DNA from: Eutreptiella sp. 'Long Island Sound 2002'
Lineage: Eukaryota > Euglenozoa > Euglenophyceae > Eutreptiales > Eutreptiaceae
Direction: 5' to 3'
Length of the DNA stretch: 64,000 nt
Assembly: GCA_964036045.1 (NCBI GenBank)
Contig: OZ038381.1
Coordinates: 149,615,596-149,679,595, forward strand
This document shows, in pieces, positions 54,948 to 64,000 of the stretch. Within the stretch, counting starts at the first letter, position 1, and each line of letters begins with the position of its first letter. The translations under genes were made by a program, and so were the position numbers. The notes below the pieces were generated by a model. The model was not told the origin of the DNA and did no database searches. It saw only the letters and a program-made list of their open reading frames with translations.

Positions 54948-56483
54948 TCATCTTCGGAAATTTGCGGCATCGGCCTGGTTCTTGTCGCTATCGGCCCCGA
55001 TTCTTGGGAAATCCCACGTCGGCGGGTCCGACGCAACCGGACCATCATATTGGTCCGCGATGTGATCCATGACTCTCGCCACGAACTCATCCTTCTCGTA
55101 CTTGCCGGTGACCAACATCTTGTCATCCCACCAATGCGGAGATGTGACCATGGCCCGCCCCTTCTTGGCTGCCACACGGTCGTGCATCCGCATCCGCATG
55201 TAGTTGACGACGTGGTCGATCTCGGAGTAGGACAGGATGTCAATGCCATCAATTGGCTGATCCGTCCCCTCCTTGGGCTCAAACATGACCCGCATGGGCA
55301 CCGCCTCCACTCTACGGATGAATGCTTCATCACCCGTGGGCTGGGCTTGCGCCCCATCCACCAGGAAAGCCTTGGTACCCCACGCTTGACCCAGGGAGGG
55401 CATTGATACACCCTTGGCGTCGATGAACAGCTCCTCCTCTGGCCCGAATGACATCTCGTTCAGGGTGATGGAGTCCAACGTCGACTTGAGAACTTCCAGC
55501 GGACATGGGGTGGATCCTATGCCAGTTATGACCAGGATCCCCTTCGCCCTATCCGCGATAATCTTCTCCACCGTACGTCTGGCATTGTCCAGGGAGCCAT
55601 GCCAATACATGGGCCCCCACTCCTTCAAACCCCAATGCCTGAGCCAGGCTGAGTCTCCTCGATGCCAATGCCTCCTACACTTCCGCAAAAGTGGGGCATC
55701 CCGGGAAGCAAAGACGTCCGTCTCGGGCGCTTCGGGGCCCAGCGTCTGGATCATCCTGTCATACACCTGCGGCGCCATTCCATACTCCGTGAGCTGAACT
55801 CCGTGGTCTCCTCTGGACTTGGCACCCACAGCTTGCACCGCTTGGACGATCCGATCCTCTTCCTCAACATTCCATTGGGATGATCCGCATGCATAATCCA
55901 TGGACAGCAATGTGAGGCATTCATCATCCTCGCGCACCAGCGTTGCGCGATGGGGAAGGGCTCCAATGGCATTTGCCACCATGAAGTCATACCCCATGAT
56001 CATATCCCAATCTGTAATGTCGGCCACATAGAAGTTCCCGGATAGAGTGCTTCTCTTCGCCAAATCAGGGCGGTTCAAGCGCTCATGCTCCCAGAATTCC
56101 ATACTGATAGTGGCCTCATGGGTGCCACCACCCATAATCTCTCCATCCGCCACCTTCAGGCGTACCGGTCTACGGCTGGGCTGCAGTGATTCCTCCTTGA
56201 ACAACCCTCTCCGGACCAGGCTCACCTGGGCACCCGTATCCACCAAAACATCCACCACCAAATCCTCTTGTCCGCACCGTACACGCACCCGCAAGTGCAA
56301 CTGCCGCTCGTCACCATGCGGTGTATGGACGACTCTCACGGCATGCAACTCTAGCACATCCAGGTGCATCAGGACGTCGAGGGTATGGTCACGGATGGTG
56401 TAGATCTTGGGCTGGTCCTGCCCGTCCACGGGGCTCTCCGTGGTCGCTCCTCCCTTCTTGCCACGTCCCTTGCCCACATACAC
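54948..56483 (-). pseudogene. pol: Element B pol: aspartic protease and linker
   Basis: On the minus strand the protease active site VDTGAQVSLVRRG lies near 56235. It is followed by flap and core segments (VRLKVADGEIMGGGTHEATI) and a long linker rich in charged residues similar to that of C and D (HWHRGDSAWLRHWGLKEWGPMYWH against the KYWSAQDSAWKKHWGPHQGLMWIH of C). The frame is in phase with gag, with a TGA at 56504-56502 between gag UAG and this segment. It ends at TGA 54950-54948. Confidence 0.85.
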
Positions 56484-56642
56484 TTCCCTTGGGAGGGCGC
56501 TTCAGGGGTTGGGAGTGGCGAAACTCAGTGGTTTTGGCTCTTCTGGAGCCTTCTTTGGCACCCAATGTGCCTTCGCTTTCTCTGGGATTCCACTGATTTT
56601 CAGAGGAGAGACCCCCGAGGTCCCACTCCCGTGGGGGCCCCT

Positions 56643-59629
56643 CTAGACATGGCCTGACGCAGCTCCCTCCTGCTGCGATTCATTCAGACTTTGTCCACCA
56701 CGTTGCTGGGCTTTGAGTTCCTCCAACGTCCTCAACATGTCCTCAGCAACTTCCTCGATCGACCTCCCGCGTCGGTCTGGACTGGGTCCTCCGCCATAGC
56801 CTTTTCCTCCGCCTTTCCCTTGGCCCTTTCCTTGGCCTTTTCCACCGTCTCCGCCCTTTGCCTTCCAATCGGCAAATTCGTTGCTCCTTGGGCTTCCTGT
56901 CGAAATAGGCAGCGAAGTAGGTCTTCTTGTCCTCCTCATATACCTTGCAATGCCGGTGGTCATGGGCATCGTTGTTCCCCTTGCCGTAGCAGACCCAGCA
57001 ACCGGTGTGCTGCGATCTGTACTCGCGGAACGAGAGCGGCGGGTTCCCGATCCTCCGCGGTTCTCTGCGGTTCTTGGTCCTGGGGTCCAGGCGGTTCCAC
57101 CTGGACCTGTCCTGCTCATTCTCCTTCATGTTGTGCGCTACGAACACGAAGAAGTGGGCTTCTTCATGATCCTCTGGGGTGGTCGCGGTCCAGAGATCTT
57201 GGCCGCTTCCACTCCCTTCCTCCGCGGTGCCGACCGTGTCCCCCTTGACCTCTCGCTGGTGGCGATCTTCTCGATGACCTCGATGTCCTTGGCCTTGTCG
57301 ATCCTGCACGTGGGCCTCGTTCTTGGCGTTGAGCTTCAGCTCCACAGTGATGTACTTCACGATCTCGTCCAGGCTCATGCCGGCGAAGATGACCTGCATC
57401 CTCAGCTGCTCTCTGCGCCTCCACTCCACGTTGTTGAGGCACATCAGCCTTTGCCCCATGGTGTCGCCGAATACCTCCACGTAGACGACGTTCTTCAACC
57501 CCAACATTCGGCTGGGCTCGCCGAGGTTTCGCCGGAAGAACTCCATTATTCCGGCGTGTGTGTCCTCTGATGCCATGATCCGTACGGCCACGCGCTTCTT
57601 TGCTCTCTTCTTCTCCTCATCCTCCACTCTTCTCTTCCAGTGCCCGGGGAGGACGTCCTTCAGCAGGTGGCGGATCTCGCTGGCCTCATTCCAGTCCTCC
57701 ACCAGCTTGAGGCTTCTTCGGTACTTGCGGATGTACCGATTCCATTCTGGGACCCTCAATTCCCCGCGCTCAAGCGGCAGCGGAATGGACCACAAATCCT
57801 CCAACTTCTGGTTGGGGGCGTCCACTCGCTCCTCGTCCTCCAGCCACTGGAGGCAGGCCTGCTCCGTCTGGATCATTCCCTCGCGGATCTGATCCCTGAG
57901 CTCCTCCTTCAGGTCCTGCGCCAGCCCGTGTGGGAATGTCCGACATACCCACTTGTCCCTTGGCGCTCCCTTCATCTCGCCGACGACCTCCTCGGCGAAG
58001 TCCTCCCAATCCAGGATGAAATCATCCAGGTTGGAGGGTTTGCCATCGTAGTAGGGGATTTTGATTCCCCTGAGGTTGTCAATCCTGATGGCGTCTCCGA
58101 CGTCCGCAGCCACCACTCCACCGAGACGGATACCACCTGTGGCCGGGGGATGTGAGTACACTCCCCGTACATCCCTCTCCTCCATGGAGTACGGTCCAGT
58201 TGGGCCTGAACCCATGGGGTTTGGAATGCGGGAAGGACTTGCTCCACCGGCTGTCCATATCTCCGTAGTGGGGTCCTTCACCCACAGGTTTCCGCCTGGA
58301 TGGCCTCGACCATGTCTGTCGGCGCTTCCCATGGGTCGCCCCTGCATGGTCTCGCTCTGGATCTCCTCTTCCGCATAAACTGCATGGGCACTGCATACCC
58401 CAAAATAGGCCAAATTTCAGGGTTTTGATATTTTTGGACAAAATTCGGGTAGGAGGACCCCCCCCCCCTATTTTGGAGCCGTAGAAACTAAAAAAATAGG
58501 TCATTTCCCGCGAAAAACCCTTTTTTGTCGACTTTTTGAATTTTGGGAAAAAACAGCTGCTAAAATCATAGGTGGTGGTCGGTGGATCCTGGGCAACATG
58601 GGACATCTGTACCGTCAGGCTCCTCGGGTCCGTGGTTGCGTGCCCTTCCCGCATGGACCCAGCCGGTGCCGGATGTTCCCCGAGCATTGTGGATTCGCTG
58701 AACATGGGAACAAACGGCAGCGCACCCGGGTCAACACGCGGAGGCGCGTAAGGTGCCTCTGCAGGGCCGCCCATGGGTTTCTCCATGGCGCTCCTGAGGG
58801 TCCTAACCCGCTCCACCAGTTCTGCCGCTGCCGGCGTTGCCGGGAGCTCTGGACCCGAGGCGAGGGGTTGTAACTCCTCTAGCCTTTTCAGGCGTCCCCA
58901 CATGTCCTCCACCAGGTGGAGGAGGCTGTCCACCACTCGCTGCTGCTTCTGCAGGGCCATCTCCAGATTCTCCCGGTACCGGTCCTGTTCCGCTCGCAGC
59001 TCCGCCATGTCTCTCTCCGCTGCCAACTGGTCAGCCAGGATCCCCGCTACGTCCTCCTCGAGACCATCCTTCGCGTTGTCCAGGCGGTCGAGGTGCTGCA
59101 CGATGGCGTCCGTCCCCATCTTTGGGTAGTTGCCGATGAGGAAGGATACGTGCTCGCAGTGGCACTCAACGTGCTTTCCACCTGATCCGGCGCATCCCAC
59201 GGTTCCCGGCGCCTCGGACTCCTCCGCCATGGGTGTGTCGCCCATGCTATCCCGCGTTGGCTCCGTGTGCCAGGCCACAGGCGCCGTTCTGGCTCTGGCA
59301 GGCCTCTCCAACGCCTCGGTGTCATGCTCCAGGCTGGGTTCTGGAACCGTGTTCGCCCTTGTGGGCCGTCTGGCCATCTCCTCCGACTCCGAAGGGTAAG
59401 CTGTCCGATAGCCCTCGGGGTGCCCCTCGGAATCTGCAGCTGACCACAGCCTGACCGGGCTGGGATCTGTCTCCATCGCCCTGGCTTCCGCCGCGGGTTT
59501 TGGGGACCCGCGCTTCCGGTAACGCCGAGATCTGCCGTTGCTGCCAGTCTCCTCCAACTCCCCCGCAGCGGAGCGGAGATTGCAAGCCTTGCGGCATTGC
59601 CTTTCATACATGGAGGCCAGGTCCTCCAT
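56643..59629 (-). pseudogene. gag: Element B gag, broken
   Basis: The first ATG after the primer site is at 59629 (MEDLASMYERQCRKACNLR, similar to the ACERAYGVPCNLR region of D), so B lacks the N-terminal domain seen in C and D. A coiled coil (about 58860-59080) follows. An AT-rich block near 58391-58575 shifts the frame. The capsid-like domain (about 57380-58060, PYYDGKPSNLDDF...) and the zinc knuckle (56947-57000, C-X2-C-X8-H-X4-C) are in the next frame. After another shift near 56880 a Gly/Lys-rich tail and a final helix lead to TAG at 56645-56643. No Pro-Gly collagen-like block is present. The UAG is in phase with pol, as in C and D. Confidence 0.85.
58391..58575. repeat. AT-rich block inside the gag of B, probable small insertion
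   Basis: A sharp composition change interrupts the GC-rich gag between the coiled coil and capsid segments. It contains long C and T/A runs and an inverted pair CCAAAATAGG (58400-58409) and CCTATTTTGG (58467-58476). C and D have no counterpart. No clear target duplication was found, so its origin is open. Confidence 0.45.
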
Positions 59630-59789
59630 GTCCAGCCCATGTCCTGCAAGGGCTCTCCGTTCTGAGCATCTTCGCTCTTCTCGGGCTTTCCAGTCCGGCG
59701 TTGACTCGACGGACTCCACGATCTGCACCCGGGGCGTCCTTGGGCACAGCTCATGAGGGCTCAAGTCCCCAGTGCGGCGGTAGGGGGCA
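59630..59789 (-). other. Element B 5' leader
   Basis: This lies between the primer site and the gag ATG on the minus strand. It is open in the gag frame but has no ATG. Its length of about 160 bases is much shorter than the leaders of C and D (over 320). Confidence 0.5.
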
Positions 59790-59807
59790 GGTACTCTTCT
59801 GCTACCA
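59790..59807 (-). other. Element B primer-binding site (tRNA type)
   Basis: On the minus strand TGGTAGCAGAAGAGTACC follows the LTR end without a gap. The first ten bases are complementary to TCTGCTACCA, the 3' end of eukaryotic initiator tRNA-Met as I know it; pairing beyond ten bases is imperfect. This contrasts with the self-complementary sites of C and D. Confidence 0.7.
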
Positions 59808-62190
59808 TAAAGAAGGTCCCTACCAGAACCGGCCCCTGCTGTACCCCTTCCACCATAACCCGTCACTCCTAGGGTCTTGCTCCTCACCAGGGTCTGCATG
59901 CTCTTGCCCTATCCTGCACGATTTTCCACAAAAATAGAAAAATAGGCTCCTTCACACAAACCCTTGCAGTACCCAACTCCCAAGTACAATCCAAATCCAA
60001 TCAATCCACACTGAGGGCTTCCTTCAATACGCCGGTTGTCTCACGGTGCACTCGGAGACACGGGCGGTGGGCATGTACAAAGAAGTGCACCAAAGAGGAA
60101 GCCCTGAAATTGGCATATGAACACAAATAGAGCAAAGTTGGGGAAAGATGGAAACACACACAATCACAGCCAAAGACCCCTCATTCCCTGGACTCAAGAC
60201 CTTCCCTTGACTCGCCAACATGATGTCCTGAACCCAGTCAAATAAGATGGCTAAATGCCATGTGTCAAAAGTCACTACATAAACCCCAAAAAATGTGTTC
60301 CCTCCCAAGCCTCTAAGTCCTAGCCCAATGGGGGAGGTGGCGTGTCATGGCCTAGAGTGGCACTCAGGACCATGCCCTACCCTGACATAACCTTGGTTGG
60401 ACTTGGAGTCGATTGGGCTTGGAGAGGTGCCCCATGAAGATGACCTCACAACAGGGCAAAATCAGGCAAATCACACCATTATGCCCAAAAATCAATTATA
60501 TACTCAAACATGCATACGGCAAATATTCAAATGCTCCATGCATGTGTCAAACCGGAAAGTAATATACAAGGGTGATATAGACCAAAGGTTCATGCCCAAG
60601 AATATCACATCATTGGCTCTGAAATCCCTCCAGTCATGTACATGACATGCTTCACAAGTAAACTCATGAATTTGAGACTCAATTTTGTGAGGCCTGGTGT
60701 GCAACGCCAAAGTGACCACGTGATCCGGCATATGGTGAGGTACAACACCTAAGCATATGCCAACCTATGAGCAGCATACCATAGTTCAGGGATTTCTAGG
60801 CACTTTATTGTTATCTGACCAGTTGAGCACATAAAATATAAAAATGAGCATAAAATGAGGTCAAAAACATGCAAATAATGCCAAATCGAGGATAATTACA
60901 ATAGTATATAACTTCGCTCACCCATGGTATCAACATATGATTCAAAACACAATTGCTTGGGACCATTTGCAAACAATCCCCCCACTTGGATCCCCACATG
61001 GACGCATAGGGACACCTTTGAACCTCCTCCCATCACGCACCATGAAAATGGGAAAATTGATAGTGGCGCTTGTGGGTCGCTCCGTAAGCCCTCCCACATG
61101 CACCATATGAGCGGTAGACTTAGTCTAGCGCTATGGAGCTCACCATTGGGACATGGGCAAAGCCCTTGCCACGTATGACTCCACATATCTTCCTACAAAC
61201 GGAGATATATAACATGGGCGTGAGCATATCGAAGCACATACCATCCCTATAACACATACCCTTAAAAGTGGCTCCCACCATGGTATGCCATGCCCCCCCA
61301 TGGACATAACTACACGTTAAAAATACGTAGGAACCCAAGGAAAATTTCTATGCAACACCAACACTCATGCGGTCCACTCGAAAGTCTCATTAAAATATTC
61401 GGTTGCACGGTGCAAGAGTTATATATCACTTTCTACCCTCTTGACCATTATCCCTTGCTACATCCGGCATGTGTACACATCAAAGGCGTTTGATGCTTCT
61501 TCAATTAGGTTGAGACCGAGGCGGTTCCAACCCGATTCTCGAAATTAGTATTCCTCGCAGTGAGCCGGAGATATGACCTTTCAAGGTGGCCTCACGAATC
61601 ACTTTTGTTTCGACTATATCTCCAAGAAAAATGAAGGAGATAACAAAAGGAAGGTTGATTCGTGATCGGGAAAAAAAGAGGGACCACTCGAGATTCATCA
61701 TATCAAGTGCGGCAATGTCCAAGTCGAAAATCCGATTCTGAAAGTCTGAAAAAATCAGATTCATTTTGCGAGTGTATAACATGAAAATTGCGGAAGCAAC
61801 GAACCCTTTACTGATGAAATCTGACCCTTCATCGGGGTTTCCGCCAAAATATCTGCAAATAACAATTAACCAATCGGTTCACGCAAAATCGCGAGCCAAC
61901 TGAGAGTCGCCGATACATTGACAATCAGAACAGAAGGCGGCAAAATTACGGAAACATTATGATAAAAACCTCTGTTGATTCCTGATATTCTGGTATATAG
62001 ATCTCAGCCGGCGGCGCCTCGGTATGGAATATGGCCGCTCATAACTGGAATGGCCAAACCTATCACACTATCACATCAGGTTAGGTCAGGTGGATGGGAG
62101 AATACGATATCAGCCAATGGCGGCTTGCCGGCACATAGATACACACCCCAAGTGACCCAAAGATGGCCACAGGGGTCCAAACTGGCTTCA
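59808..62190 (-). repeat. Element B 5' LTR, uninterrupted (2383 bp)
   Basis: This is collinear with 12753-14834 plus 50881-51182. It starts TAAAGAAGG and ends TGGCTTCA on the plus strand. Because it is not interrupted, it shows the pre-insertion sequence at the C target (CGCAAAATCGCG, 61883-61894). Confidence 0.94.
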
Positions 62191-62194
62191 GTGT
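62191..62194. other. Candidate target-site duplication of element B, right copy (GTGT)
   Basis: GTGT here compares with GCGT at 12749-12752, one mismatch, the same 4-bp length as for the other elements. Joining the flanks with one copy keeps the minus-strand frame of A open across the junction. Confidence 0.55.
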
Positions 62195-62452
62195 TGTTGG
62201 ACACACTTGCACTTGGTGTCCTTGCACTGGCGCTCGTTCTTGTCCCAACGTCGCCGCCGCTGACACTCATCGTGCCTGTGAGCAGAAAGGAAGGACTGCA
62301 TTCCCCACACACAAACAGACAGCACGATTGCCGTTCCTCTTTCACGGTTTCAATTAACCATGGTGTTCACCGCTCGATTTCCAGCACCATGTCGTCACGC
62401 TCGTATGCGGCAAGGTGGGCTGCATGCTTGACACAGCCAGAATGAACTTTTC
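62195..62452 (-). pseudogene. Element A interior, right part: start of a basic, cysteine-rich reading frame
   Basis: On the minus strand an ATG near 62310 opens a frame with an RRRRW cluster and a CKDTKCKC motif that runs to the B insertion. It continues in phase into the acidic repeats at 12740 and below. The cysteine and histidine spacing is not a recognised knuckle. No primer-binding site starting TGG is seen next to the LTR; the nearest TGGCTG is 11 bases in. Confidence 0.45.
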
Positions 62453-63082
62453 TGTAGCAGGATTGGCTTCTGACGCTGCCTTTGGATCCATGTGGTAGTT
62501 CTGACCGCTAACTCTTCGATGCTTGCCCTACTCTACCTTTGGGTCTCGTTGGTTTATGACTACCGATCGTGGATTCCAGCTTTCATTTCTTGATTCTGGT
62601 TCCTTGGTTCCATGTTTCTCACGATGATTTTCGCAAACAAAACCCTGATCTCAAAATCCAAAATTCAATACCCTCCCTGCAGCGTAGCATGATACCCAGG
62701 CCATAGTGGACGCACTGAACATCTGAACATCGAACTCCCTTGTTGCTTGCTGTTGTAGCATGTTCTTTCTGTTGTCCACGGCGATGGAAGGTTCATGGAC
62801 CCTTGCCGGGTCTGCAGTCCTGCCGTTACATTCCTAAGGCAATACAGTTGTGAACGCAATAAAACTTTATACTCTAATCTATGATCAGAACTCTAAAAAC
62901 ATGCAAAATCAGAATGTAATCTACAGTTCTTGACACGTAATCAATGCCCAGGTGCCTTGCTTCTGCGGCGCGCGCTGATCTCCTGCGACTCAGGCGAAAA
63001 TAATAAAGCAATCCTGACATTGTTTTTCTAACTATGGGGCCTGGATGGCGAAGACGGTTCATCGTACACCGGACCGGCTTCA
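62453..63082 (-). repeat. Element A 5' LTR (630 bp)
   Basis: Same length and ends as 11406-12035. It is not followed by a C-run, so it is the 5' LTR, and it is directly followed by the CACA duplication. Confidence 0.9.
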
Positions 63083-63086
63083 CACA
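63083..63086. other. Target-site duplication of element A, right copy (CACA)
   Basis: The second copy of CACA. From here on the sequence is the original right flank of the nest. Confidence 0.7.
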
Positions 63087-63884
63087 GAAGGGCTGCAGAA
63101 AGACAAAGCAGGCTTAAGTAAATAGATTCAATCACAAATGGATAAAGCAAATGATTTTAAGTGAAAACTGGCATGACTCCTGCCTCCCAATTAGCCTCAA
63201 GCACTTCATGTGCACTCTTTTGGATGCAATGGTGTTGGTTAGAAATGTGGGGAAAAGGTGTTAGGCCAGACACAGAATATGACTTGGCCAAGCAACTGAA
63301 TTCAGAAATAGTTAAAAAGTAGAAGCACAATAAGTGGTAGAACCAGTTGAGTATAGGGGTCTTGGGGTGTGGGACCACTAGGCTTAACCTCCAAGGACTT
63401 AGGCATGAAATGCCTACTTTCTTTGGGTATAACCTCCATGAAGGAAGAGACCTCCGCTCAGTTGAGTGGTAGGGGTGAACTTCAGGGGGGGCTGGGGTTA
63501 TAACCCTAGTTACTTTGAGAAAGTGTACTTTAAGCTCCCAAAGAGACAGAAAAATGCTTAAGTAAGTCTTAGCATCAACAAAAGGATTTTAAGGGGTGCC
63601 TGGCCTGGATCAAGCCCTCCAAGAAAGACATGGCAGTGACTTTTTCTTACTCCCTCCTGGGATACTAGTTGATCAAGCTAGTAGGACCAAGGAAAAAGGC
63701 TCTAAGGTCCCCAAAATTACCTCAGAAAATGCATTAAACCAATCACACATATTCCCATCAGTTCATACAAGCCTATCACACTGTAGGTACCCGTGAAAAA
63801 CAGTGTAATGTACCGTGAATGATGTCCCTTCGATGGGGCATTCCTCAAAAGTCGCCAGCGTGCAGCGAAAACTTTTGTCAAGTT
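63087..63884. other. Right flank of the nest, no gene seen
   Basis: This is moderate-GC sequence with only short chance frames (longest about 70 codons). Before the insertion of A it was directly adjacent to 11405, so it could hold introns or later exons of a gene containing the 10524-11333 frame. No coding continuation is recognisable. Confidence 0.5.
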
Positions 63885-63962
63885 TTTTTGGTATTGGGGG
63901 TTGAACCCAGGACTACCTCCCTAGAGCACACATGCTTGCCCACTGGGGTACAGTCGAACGCT
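63885..63962 (-). repeat. tRNA-derived SINE-like sequence or tRNA pseudogene
   Basis: On the minus strand an A box (TACCCCAGTGGGCAAGC, 63950-63934) and a perfect B box (GGTTCAACCCC, 63907-63897) lie 43 bases apart, the spacing of a tRNA internal promoter. The T-loop TTCAACC is flanked by a GGG/CCC stem, but the acceptor arm does not pair and no CCA end or clean anticodon arm is seen. A run of A (CCAAAAAAAC) follows. This fits a tRNA-derived SINE head or a decayed tRNA. The adjoining 63840-63884 may be its body. Confidence 0.55.
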
Positions 63963-64000
63963 CTAATGCGGACGGCGATCGCTTCATAAACAGCGTTTTA

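Larger units (their letters stand above)
12753..62190 (-). mobile_element. Element B: Ty3/gypsy chromovirus, minus strand, nested in A
   Basis: The interior (51183-59807, read on the minus strand) encodes gag, protease, reverse transcriptase, RNase H, integrase and a chromodomain. The 5' LTR is intact (59808-62190, 2383 bp). The 3' LTR is split by element C into 12753-14834 and 50881-51182, together 2384 bp. A TGG-type primer site directly follows the 5' LTR and a polypurine tract directly precedes the 3' LTR. Flanking tetramers are GCGT (12749-12752) and GTGT (62191-62194), a target duplication with one mismatch. Without C the element is about 13.4 kb. Coding frames carry several stops and frameshifts, so it is inactive as it stands. 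Confidence 0.93.
11406..63082 (-). mobile_element. Element A: non-autonomous LTR retrotransposon, outermost layer of the nest
   Basis: Two 630-bp LTRs (11406-12035 and 62453-63082), both starting TGTAGCAGG and ending CGGCTTCA on the plus strand, bound the whole nest and are flanked by CACA. The left copy is followed by a run of eight C (12036-12043), the plus-strand image of a polypurine tract, so the element reads on the minus strand. Once element B (12753-62190) is removed, only about 1 kb of interior remains (12036-12752 and 62195-62452). It has no protease, reverse transcriptase or integrase, so A is a LARD/TRIM-like non-autonomous element of about 2.2 kb. Its LTR begins TGAAGCCGG in the minus sense, like the LTR of B, suggesting mobilisation by a related element (inference). 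Confidence 0.85.

Noticed and set aside
56502-56504. TGA as part of the gag-pol control of B
   Set aside because: It lies 46 codons after the UAG, has no counterpart in C or D, and is one C-to-T change from CGA; treated as a lesion.
62453-62465. Self-priming site for element A
   Set aside because: The sequence next to the LTR (GAAAAGTTCAT on the minus strand) finds only a 9/11 partner in the LTR, not the perfect match seen in C and D.
63885-63962. Functional tRNA gene
   Set aside because: The acceptor stem does not pair and no clean anticodon arm is visible, although the A and B boxes are good.

Overview
The window is a repeat-dominated piece of a eukaryotic nuclear genome. It has a 10-kb tandem satellite, LTRs of 0.6-3.0 kb, Ty3/gypsy-type gag-pol genes ending in a chromodomain, and a tRNA-derived element. 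There is no operon, Shine-Dalgarno or tRNA/rRNA gene context of a prokaryote. The lineage cannot be named from the sequence; a plant, alga or other protist with a large genome would fit, and this is only a guess. No intact host gene is certain.

Layout. (1) 1-9976: a satellite array of about 50 monomers of 197 bp, each a near-palindrome, organised into a 10-monomer (1970 bp) higher-order repeat. (2) 9977-11405: a short unique stretch with one unrecognised 269-codon reading frame. (3) 11406-63082: a four-level nest of LTR retrotransposons, here called A, B, C and D. A (minus strand, two 630-bp LTRs, under 1 kb of interior, non-autonomous) is split by B (minus, about 13.4 kb, LTR about 2384 bp). 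The 3' LTR of B is split by C (plus, about 16.8 kb, LTR about 2816 bp). The reverse transcriptase of C is split by D (plus, 19.2 kb, LTR about 3.0 kb). The gag of D carries a further 1.93-kb retrocopy-like insertion with a 15-bp target duplication. (4) 63083-64000: the other side of the original target, with a tRNA-derived SINE-like sequence at the end.

The nest is supported by paired LTR boundaries that agree to 0-1 bp in length for A, B and C and to 10 bp for D, by 4-bp target-site duplications (CACA for A, GCGT/GTGT for B, AAAT for C, GTAT for D), by polypurine tracts just upstream of the 3' LTRs, and by genes that resume exactly where the inserted element ends.

How the genes work together. 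B, C and D are chromoviruses with the order gag (capsid, unusual zinc knuckle), protease, reverse transcriptase, RNase H, integrase, chromodomain. In C and D, gag and pol are in one frame separated by a single UAG followed by CGG and a predicted hairpin starting 7 nt downstream, which points to stop-codon readthrough. C and D have no tRNA-type primer site. Instead the 11 nt directly after the 5' LTR are the exact reverse complement of an 11-mer about 124 nt upstream in the LTR, the layout of Tf1/sushi-type self-priming. B instead has a TGG-type site matching the 3' end of initiator tRNA-Met. All copies carry stops or frameshifts, so none looks autonomous now.
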